Below are positions 25,370-30,624 of a DNA stretch of 64,000 bases, piece after piece. Position 1 is the stretch's first letter; every line of letters starts with the position of its first letter. This stretch comes from Mycosynbacter sp964593465 (GTDB taxonomy: Bacteria > Patescibacteriota > Saccharimonadia > Saccharimonadales > Saccharimonadaceae). The notes under the pieces are model-generated. The model was not told the DNA's origin, did no database searches, and saw only the letters and a list, made by a program, of their open reading frames with translations. The position numbers and the translations under genes are program-made. The stretch covers positions 1-64,000 of the forward strand of contig CAZQJY010000004.1 of NCBI GenBank assembly GCA_964593465.1, given 5' to 3'.

Positions 25370-25398
25370 TTGACTTTTCGCGTCATCCTTGCTATCAT
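25370..25398 (+). promoter_or_regulatory. strong promoter of the LysM-CHAP gene
   Basis: TTGACT (25370-25375), a 17-bp spacer and TATCAT (25393-25398). The transcript would start near 25405, leaving a leader of about 228 nt, by far the longest before any gene in this window. Confidence 0.75.
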
Positions 25399-25404
25399 AA
25401 GAGA

Positions 25405-25632
25405 CAGCACATTTGTGAAACGGACTTTGGTGGGTATATAAAAACAAAAAGTTTTCGGATACACAAATGGGCCTACCAGAACTGTCGCACGGGTACAGGA
25501 GATTTATTCTCTACGCACTTTTTACACTAATATCACTAATATTTGGTCGACAAGTGCCCTGTTCTATAAAGTAAATGCGAGAAGAAAGACAAAGTACGGT
25601 AGAAGTGTTCGCAGCAATGCGGTCACAGGAGA
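25405..25632 (+). promoter_or_regulatory. structured 5' leader of the LysM-CHAP gene, possible cis-regulatory RNA
   Basis: Helix A: CATTTGTG (25410-25417) pairs perfectly with CACAAATG (25462-25469). Helix B: TGGTGGGT (25428-25435) pairs with GCCTACCA (25471-25478) with two G-U pairs. A and B cross, so they form either a pseudoknot or alternative folds. A further hairpin AAAAC/GTTTT (25441-25455) sits inside, and GCACTT (25515-25520) pairs with AAGTGC (25552-25557). ACAGGAGA occurs twice, at 25495-25502 and as the ribosome-binding site at about 25625-25632. No terminator-like poly-T follows. It does not match a riboswitch class I can recall. Confidence 0.5.
25467..25574 (+). CDS. possible 35-residue membrane leader peptide
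   Basis: An open frame of 35 codons inside the leader: MGLPELSHGYRR, a hydrophobic stretch FILYALFTLISLIF, then GRQVPCSIK. The ATG lies in the right strand of helix A, and there is no good Shine-Dalgarno sequence. The composition (basic residues before one membrane segment) looks like a small inner-membrane peptide rather than noise, but no homology can be checked here. Confidence 0.35.
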   Translation: MGLPELSHGYRRFILYALFTLISLIFGRQVPCSIK

Positions 25633-26799
25633 ATGACTATTACAACTCAAGAATCGAACAAACGTTCTATTAAGAGAGCATTTGCCCGTCCTCAAGCAGC
25701 ACGGGTGGAAGCGATTTCTACAAAACAATCTGTATTACGCCAAGGCGTAATTTACGGAAGTATTTTCGTACTACTCACATCATTTATTGCTTATACATAC
25801 TATCGCCCCTCTTTTGATAAGTCTGCGGGCGTTTCTTCTGTAGCAGCGCAGACCGTGGCAGCAAACGAGGTAGCTGTTGCTATCGATCAAAAAGTCGCAA
25901 CCGATGTTGCGGCTAATTTTGCTATCAGAACTCAGATGTCTGTGGCACCAAATGTCGCCAACCTATCGACATCATTAGAAACAAAGAAAGACATGGCCCA
26001 AGAAGATGACACAATCATCTCAAAGCCTGCGATTGTACAGCCAGCTGCCGATGATCGTGCAGTCATCACCTACAAGGCAAAAACTGGAGACACTGCACAA
26101 TCTGTTGCAGGAGCTCACGGTATATCTGTTCAGACGCTCAAATGGGCTAATAACCTTGAATCAGATAGCATTGAAGACGGTCGTGAGCTTACCGTGCCGC
26201 CTGTAGATGGTGTCGTGTACACTGTCCAGGAGGGTGACACCGTACAGTCTCTTGCGGAGCGTTACAAGGCGCCGGTTGAGCGAATCGTAAGCTTCAATGA
26301 TCTCGAAATGCAGGGTGTTGCCAAAGACATGCGAATTGTTATTCCCGGTGGAGTAAAACCAGCTGAACCTGCACCAACACCAGTGCCACAGCCGGGCCGT
26401 ACATCAAATGGCCAGCGTACAGGCTCGTTCTCTAGTACAGCAAACATTGCTCGTGCTCGTGCATCGGCTGGTAACGCATATGCGCCAGGCAACTGCACAT
26501 GGTATGCGTTCGAACGCCGTGCTCAGCTCGGTCGTCCTATCGGTAGTTTCTGGGGTAATGCCTCTACGTGGGCGGCTAACGGTACAGCTGCAGGTTTCGC
26601 TGTGAATCGTACACCTGCGCCAGGCGCGATTATGCAAAATGGTGGTGGCTATGCTGGTTACGGCCACGTAGCAATTGTTGAGACACTTAACCCAGACGGC
26701 TCCATTACTGTAAGTGAGATGAACTACGCAGGTTTCAATGTGGTGTCTAGTCGTACAATTCCTGCCGGCCAAATTGGCAACTACCGCTACATTCACTAG
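25633..26799 (+). CDS. LysM-CHAP cell-wall hydrolase, membrane anchored
   Basis: 388 residues. A basic N-terminus and a membrane segment near 38-56 (GVIYGSIFVLLTSFIAYTYY) are followed by an Ala/Val-rich linker and two LysM repeats (ITYKAKTGDTAQSVAGAHG and VYTVQEGDTVQSLAERYK), a Pro-rich spacer, and a CHAP amidase/peptidase domain with catalytic Cys in PGNCTWYAFERR and His in GYGHVAIVE. It probably cleaves peptidoglycan stem peptides, of its own wall or that of the host bacterium these epibionts live on. Ribosome-binding site AGGAG. It is expressed from its own promoter with a long structured leader. Confidence 0.9.
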   Translation: MTITTQESNKRSIKRAFARPQAARVEAISTKQSVLRQGVIYGSIFVLLTSFIAYTYYRPSFDKSAGVSSVAAQTVAANEVAVAIDQKVATDVAANFAIRTQMSVAPNVANLSTSLETKKDMAQEDDTIISKPAIVQPAADDRAVITYKAKTGDTAQSVAGAHGISVQTLKWANNLESDSIEDGRELTVPPVDGVVYTVQEGDTVQSLAERYKAPVERIVSFNDLEMQGVAKDMRIVIPGGVKPAEPAPTPVPQPGRTSNGQRTGSFSSTANIARARASAGNAYAPGNCTWYAFERRAQLGRPIGSFWGNASTWAANGTAAGFAVNRTPAPGAIMQNGGGYAGYGHVAIVETLNPDGSITVSEMNYAGFNVVSSRTIPAGQIGNYRYIH

Positions 26800-26820
26800 A
26801 AATACTTTTGACAAAAAAGC

Positions 26821-26850
26821 AAATTACCCCTATCTATATAGGGGTAATTT
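26821..26850. terminator. hairpin with 13-bp stem between the LysM-CHAP gene and obg
   Basis: AAATTACCCCTAT (26821-26833), loop CTAT, ATAGGGGTAATTT (26838-26850), preceded by an A-rich tract and ending in T: a bidirectional-type terminator. Oddly, TTGACA at 26808-26813 with TATCTA at 26831-26836 (17-bp spacing) would put a -10 in the stem, so the palindrome may also be an operator. Confidence 0.65.
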
Positions 26851-26859
26851 TGATATAAT
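26851..26859 (+). promoter_or_regulatory. extended -10 promoter of obg
   Basis: TGA-TATAAT, an extended -10, ends 9 nt before the obg ATG. The mRNA would be leaderless or nearly so. Confidence 0.6.
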
Positions 26860-26868
26860 AGACTCTAA

Positions 26869-28170
26869 ATGTTTGTCGATACAGCAAAAGTACTAATTCA
26901 AGCAGGCAAAGGCGGTGATGGCGTCGTTTCTTGGCGTCATGAAATCTATGTCGACAAAGGTGGTCCAGATGGCGGCGACGGTGGCAAAGGAGGTAATGTG
27001 GTGTTTGAGGCGACCAACAACCTCAATACACTGATAGACTTTCGTTTCAAGCCAGAGCTACGGGCAGAGTCGGGTCAAAGCGGTAGTAAGCAAAAAAAGC
27101 GCGGCCGTAGCGGTGAAGATAAGATTGTCAAAGTGCCTGTAGGTACACTCGTCAAGCGTGACGGCGTGGTATTGGCGGATTTTACTGAGCATGGACAACA
27201 AGTCGTAATTGCCATGGGTGGTGATGGTGGATTTGGTAATGCGCATTTCAAGTCATCGACCCGTCAAGCACCAAAAATCGCCGAGCGTGGTGAGATGGGT
27301 GATGAGTTTGAAGCCGAGCTAGAGCTGAAGCTACTGGCGGATGTAGGGTTGGTAGGCTTTCCAAATGCGGGTAAATCAACGTTTCTTAGTGTAGTGAGTA
27401 ATGCACGTCCAGAGATAGCAAACTATGCATTTACAACTCTGACGCCAAATCTGGGCGTGGCAGATATTGATAGCAGCAGTCTTCTAATTGCAGATATTCC
27501 AGGGCTCATAGAAGGTGCCAGCGAGGGCAAAGGGCTAGGTGATACATTCCTGCGCCATGTAGAGCGTACTGCAGTGCTACTGCACCTGATAGATGTGTAC
27601 AGTGATGATGTAGCCGAAGCATACCAAACCATCCGCATGGAGCTGGCGCAATACTCTAGTGATCTTGCAGAGCGCCCAGAAGTGATAGCACTTACTAAGT
27701 GCGAAGGGCTCGACCAAGATATTGTCGATATGCAAGTGCAAGCTGTGCAAGCAGCAGCGGGCAACAGTACTACGGTATTTGCTATTTCGTCTGCCGCACA
27801 CACAGGCGTACAGGATCTGCTACGTGAGTTGGTGAAGGTAGTAGCTGAGGCACGAGCTGTTGTGGCTGAGATTGAGGCCGAAGACGACGAAGACCTGCCA
27901 GTAATATCGCTCAGTGCCGAGGCGCAGGCTGAAGCTTGGACAGTGTACCATGACGAAGACGAAGGTGTGTATGTAGTGACAGGTGATAAAATCGAAAAAT
28001 TTGCTCGTCGTACAAACTTCGATGGCTTCGAAAATGTCAATCGTCTGCGTGATATCATGAAAAAGATGGGCATCACCCATGAACTCACGCGCAAAGGTGC
28101 ATCAGGCAGCAGTGTAGTTCGTATCGGTGATGATGAATTAACATTGCTCGAACAAGTAAATCACGAATAA
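26869..28170 (+). CDS. obg: ribosome-associated GTPase Obg/CgtA
   Basis: 433 residues: a Gly-rich Obg domain (GGKGGDGVVSWRHE-like start, GGPDGGDGGKGGNV), a G domain with G1 GFPNAGKST, G3 DIPGLIEGASEGKGLG, and a G4 that reads TKCEGLD instead of the usual NKxD, then an OCT domain (LPVISLSAEAQAEAW, TGDKIEKFARRTNFD). It acts in 50S subunit maturation and growth control. The Asn-to-Thr and Asp-to-Glu changes in G4 may alter base specificity. Length is normal. Confidence 0.95.
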   Translation: MFVDTAKVLIQAGKGGDGVVSWRHEIYVDKGGPDGGDGGKGGNVVFEATNNLNTLIDFRFKPELRAESGQSGSKQKKRGRSGEDKIVKVPVGTLVKRDGVVLADFTEHGQQVVIAMGGDGGFGNAHFKSSTRQAPKIAERGEMGDEFEAELELKLLADVGLVGFPNAGKSTFLSVVSNARPEIANYAFTTLTPNLGVADIDSSSLLIADIPGLIEGASEGKGLGDTFLRHVERTAVLLHLIDVYSDDVAEAYQTIRMELAQYSSDLAERPEVIALTKCEGLDQDIVDMQVQAVQAAAGNSTTVFAISSAAHTGVQDLLRELVKVVAEARAVVAEIEAEDDEDLPVISLSAEAQAEAWTVYHDEDEGVYVVTGDKIEKFARRTNFDGFENVNRLRDIMKKMGITHELTRKGASGSSVVRIGDDELTLLEQVNHE

Positions 28171-28185
28171 AACTATAGAATATTA

Positions 28186-28214
28186 TTGACATACTATAAA
28201 TAGTATGCTAATAT
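28186..28214 (+). promoter_or_regulatory. strong promoter with 8-bp palindrome in the spacer
   Basis: TTGACA (28186-28191), 17 bp, TAATAT (28209-28214) with a TG three bases upstream (extended -10). The spacer holds a perfect inverted repeat CATACTAT-AA-ATAGTATG (28190-28207), a natural position for a repressor site. It starts 16 nt after the obg stop and drives a region without a normal-sized gene. Confidence 0.65.
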
Positions 28215-28298
28215 TAAATTATTGCTAAAGTTGAGGTAATTTACCTTCTTTGGCTGAGAACATTGACAGAATATTATGATTTTACCGATTGGTAGAGG

Positions 28299-28356
28299 TG
28301 TGTCAGGCTTGGCTGGTAGCTGCTCGTGGGAGTAGGTGGTCGCCAAGCCTGGCACA
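28299..28356 (+). ncRNA. large stem-loop in the leader of the 28.2-28.75 kb transcript
   Basis: TGTGTCAGGCTTGGC (28299-28313) pairs with GCCAAGCCTGGCACA (28342-28356) over 15 bp with one G-U. The 28-nt loop contains a second hairpin CTGCTC-GTGG-GAGTAG (28320-28335). It has a higher GC content than the A/T-rich sequence just upstream. The function is unknown; it could be a regulatory leader or part of a small RNA. Confidence 0.5.
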
Positions 28357-28413
28357 ATCTTGTCTGGCTTCCGGTTCTTCGTCTCGTCAACTTCCTTGGA
28401 AGGGGGTGTCGTC

Positions 28414-28485
28414 ATGGAATACATCACCGTATTCTTGTGGGTTGCGAACTTGTTCGTGACCTACGTGCTGCCGCTGTTCGGCTGA
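28414..28485 (+). CDS. candidate 23-residue hydrophobic peptide
   Basis: A 23-codon frame beginning MEYITVFLWVANLF and ending LPLFG, almost entirely hydrophobic, enough for one membrane helix. It has the strongest type of ribosome-binding site in the window, GAAGGGGG, 8 nt before the ATG. CTTCC just upstream can pair with this GGAAG and mask it. The same RBS-start module recurs at 28525. It resembles small toxin-like or leader membrane peptides, but that is speculation. Confidence 0.45.
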   Translation: MEYITVFLWVANLFVTYVLPLFG

Positions 28486-28524
28486 CCATCGTTCATCGGC
28501 TACCTTTTGAAAGGGGGTGTTGTC

Positions 28525-28554
28525 ATGCGACTGGCGGCTCGCGCTTCGCCGTAA
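28525..28554 (+). CDS. candidate 9-residue ORF behind a repeated RBS module
   Basis: MRLAARASP then TAA. The upstream AAGGGGGTGT-T-GTCATG matches the module before the 23-residue ORF (AAGGGGGTGT-C-GTCATG) at all but one position, and CCTTT upstream can again pair with the AAAGG of the RBS. It may be a leader peptide, or the start of a truncated gene. Confidence 0.3.
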   Translation: MRLAARASP

Positions 28555-28609
28555 GGCGACTGCGTCGTTAGCCGGGAGTGACGCCCCGAAATCAGTGAAA
28601 TCATAAAAA

Positions 28610-28689
28610 GCCTACCAGTAGGACGAGAACGCCGAGCGCGACCATCGCAACGCTTTGTTGATGCCCCGATTCTCGTTCTACTGGTAGGC
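28610..28689 (+). repeat. 20-bp inverted repeat / long hairpin
   Basis: Bases 28610-28629 pair with 28670-28689 over 20 bp with a single G-U (ends GCCTACCAG and CTGGTAGGC). The 40-nt loop contains a smaller CAAC-GCTTT-GTTG hairpin. No T-run follows, so it is not a standard terminator. It could be a stable 3' RNA structure, or the remains of a miniature transposable element, though I see no target-site duplication. Confidence 0.6.
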
Positions 28690-28709
28690 GCCTGTCACAA
28701 CACTCACCC

Positions 28710-28751
28710 GAGCCTGTTTCTCACTGCAGAAACGGGCTCTTATTCATTTTT
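28710..28751 (+). terminator. rho-independent terminator
   Basis: GAGCCTGTTTCT (28710-28721), loop CACTGC, AGAAACGGGCTC (28728-28739): a 12-bp stem with one G-U, followed by a T-rich tail (TTATTCATTTTT). It closes the transcript that starts near 28220. Confidence 0.75.
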
Positions 28752-28773
28752 GGGTCATGATATAGTGGAGTGT

Positions 28774-30186
28774 ATGACCACTTTTTTCTTCTACGACCTT
28801 GAAACAACCGGGCTCAACCCGCGCGACGACCGTATTATGCAGTTTGCAGGCCAGCGTACAGATATGGAATTCAATCCGATTGGCGAGCCGTATAATCTCC
28901 TGGTGGCGGTCAATGACGATACGTTGCCCAGTCCAGGGGCACTGATGGTGACAGGAGTGACACCGCAGCAGACTCTAGCAGATGGCTATACCGAAGCACA
29001 ATTTGCACGGATATTTGCCGAGGAAATCGCTACGCCAGATACTATCATACTGGGCTACAATAGTATTCGGTTTGACGATGAATTTATGCGTGCGCTTCTC
29101 TGGCGTAATTACTACGACCCCTACGAATGGACATGGAAAGACGGACGCTCACGCTGGGATATGCTCGACGTAGTGCGTATGACGCGCGCTTTGCGGCCAG
29201 ATGGCATTAATTGGCCAGAGGTAGATGGCAAGCCTGTCAACAAGCTAGAGTTACTGAGCAAAGAAAATGGATTGGAACACACCAAGGCGCATGATGCGCT
29301 GAGCGACGTGGTGGCACTCATAGGTGTCGCCAAGCTAATTGCCAAGCAGCAGCCGCAACTTTTTAGTTATTTGCTCAAACTTCGCGACAAAAACGAGGTC
29401 AAAAAACTGGTAAATCTGAGTGATAAGGCGCCGTTTGTGTATAGCTCTGGTCGTTATGATACCGAATACAATAAAACGACAGTAGCGATGCCACTGGTTG
29501 AGGCGGATTATGGCAATGTGTTTGTATATGACCTGCGCTATGATCCGACCAATTGGTTAGACAAAAGTGAGCAAGAGCTGGCGGATATCGTATTTACTCC
29601 GTACAAAGAGCGCGGTGATGATTACCAGAAACTGCCAATTAAGAAGCTGCAATACAATCGTGCGCCAGCTGTAGCGCCGTTAGGTGTACTAGAGCAAGAA
29701 GATGGCTGGGTGAGACTAGGGCTACATTACGAATTAGTAGAAAAACACCGTAAATTATTGCTTGCGCAGCCAGAGTTTGCTGAACGTGTAGCAAAGGTGT
29801 TGCTCAAAAGGCCAGACTGGCCAGCTGCGCAGGATGCCGAAGCACAGCTCTATGATGGATTTGTGAGTGACCGTGACAAGCTGCGCAGTGAGGTACTGCG
29901 TAACACCGATGAAAAGGATTTGAAACTCTACAAGCCAGAGTTTGCCGACGTACGCCTGACGGAGCTGTTTCCTCGCTATAAGGCCCGTAACTTCCCGCGC
30001 GTGGCGACTGAGGAAGAGCTAGGGCAGTATGAGGCATGGCGTGTAGCACGTTTAAAGGCCAAAGCGCCAAAGTTTATGCAGGAATTGCAAGCGACAGCCG
30101 TGCGCGGTAGCTTATCGGACCATCAACTATATGTACTTGAAGAGCTCAAGCTGTGGTGTGAGTCTATTATGCCTGAGGGTGAGTAA
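28774..30186 (+). CDS. sbcB: exodeoxyribonuclease I
   Basis: A 3'-5' single-strand DNA exonuclease used in recombination and mismatch repair. It closely follows the E. coli SbcB pattern: FFFYDLETTGLNP (ExoI Asp/Glu), RTDMEFNPIGEP, LVTGVTPQ-type MVTGVTPQ, ILGYNSIRFDDEF (ExoII), RNYYDPYEWTW, SRWDMLDVVR, ALRPDGINWP, and HTKAHDALSDV (ExoIII), followed by the SH3-like and C-terminal domains. About 470 residues, as in E. coli. The ATG 28774 lies 7 nt after an extended -10 (TGA-TATAGT); a start at 28750 would overlap the terminator and promoter. Confidence 0.93.
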   Translation: MTTFFFYDLETTGLNPRDDRIMQFAGQRTDMEFNPIGEPYNLLVAVNDDTLPSPGALMVTGVTPQQTLADGYTEAQFARIFAEEIATPDTIILGYNSIRFDDEFMRALLWRNYYDPYEWTWKDGRSRWDMLDVVRMTRALRPDGINWPEVDGKPVNKLELLSKENGLEHTKAHDALSDVVALIGVAKLIAKQQPQLFSYLLKLRDKNEVKKLVNLSDKAPFVYSSGRYDTEYNKTTVAMPLVEADYGNVFVYDLRYDPTNWLDKSEQELADIVFTPYKERGDDYQKLPIKKLQYNRAPAVAPLGVLEQEDGWVRLGLHYELVEKHRKLLLAQPEFAERVAKVLLKRPDWPAAQDAEAQLYDGFVSDRDKLRSEVLRNTDEKDLKLYKPEFADVRLTELFPRYKARNFPRVATEEELGQYEAWRVARLKAKAPKFMQELQATAVRGSLSDHQLYVLEELKLWCESIMPEGE

Positions 30187-30472
30187 TCTGGCCAAAGCGC
30201 TTTTTTGGCATACGTTCACGATAAGCGACATGCTTGCGAGTGAGCCGACGGAGATCTAACGCATCGAGGAATGAAATTGCAGTGTAGCGAAATGTTGTGA
30301 TAAGTAGTGCTGCGACACAAGCTGTAAGCATTAGACCAGATGGTACGGAAAGTGCTGTGCCAGGAACGGCACCTACGAGTAAAAAGATCATCAGTGCGTC
30401 GAATACCCCAGATTTACTCAGTACTAATAGCGTTAGTACAATTCCTCCAATTACCATTGTGCGCTTCTTCAT
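30167..30472 (-). CDS. small membrane protein of unknown function
   Basis: 101 residues, three hydrophobic segments (MVIGGIVLTLLVLSKSGV, LMIFLLVGAVPGTALSV, GLMLTACVAALLIT) and a basic C-terminal tail (LRRLTRKHVAYRERMPKKR). The 3' end overlaps sbcB by 20 nt in opposite orientation. A minus-strand GGAG lies about 13 nt before the start. No recognised family; the basic tail on the cytosolic side could bind a partner or nucleic acid. Confidence 0.65.
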   Translation of the reverse strand: MKKRTMVIGGIVLTLLVLSKSGVFDALMIFLLVGAVPGTALSVPSGLMLTACVAALLITTFRYTAISFLDALDLRRLTRKHVAYRERMPKKRFGQITHPQA

Positions 30473-30606
30473 CTCACCGTCACTCCACCAGATTATTTAC
30501 TTATTAACAATGTAGCATTATGGTCAAGTATATGCAACGATAAGCGTTTTGAAATGCGGATAGTCAATTAGAGGAAGGAGAGACCTGGCTACTTTGTGTA
30601 GTTTTG

Positions 30607-30615
30607 TGGTATAAT
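30607..30615 (+). promoter_or_regulatory. extended -10 promoter of uvrA
   Basis: TGG-TATAAT ends 9 nt before the uvrA ATG at 30625. No clear -35 and no ribosome-binding site, again a near-leaderless arrangement. Confidence 0.55.
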
Positions 30616-30624
30616 TATACGGAT

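Noticed and set aside
25575..25673. 32-codon frame starting right after the leader peptide stop (TAAATG)
   Set aside because: It overlaps the start of the LysM-CHAP gene in another frame, has no ribosome-binding site, and its charged composition shows no motif.
28194..28427. 77-codon minus-strand frame in the structured locus
   Set aside because: It covers the promoter, the palindrome and the large stem-loop, and has no start signal; its open state looks like chance.
28610..28689. Integron attC or insertion-sequence end
   Set aside because: The ends do not carry the RYYYAAC/GTTRRRY core sites, no transposase or integrase is nearby, and no target duplication is visible.
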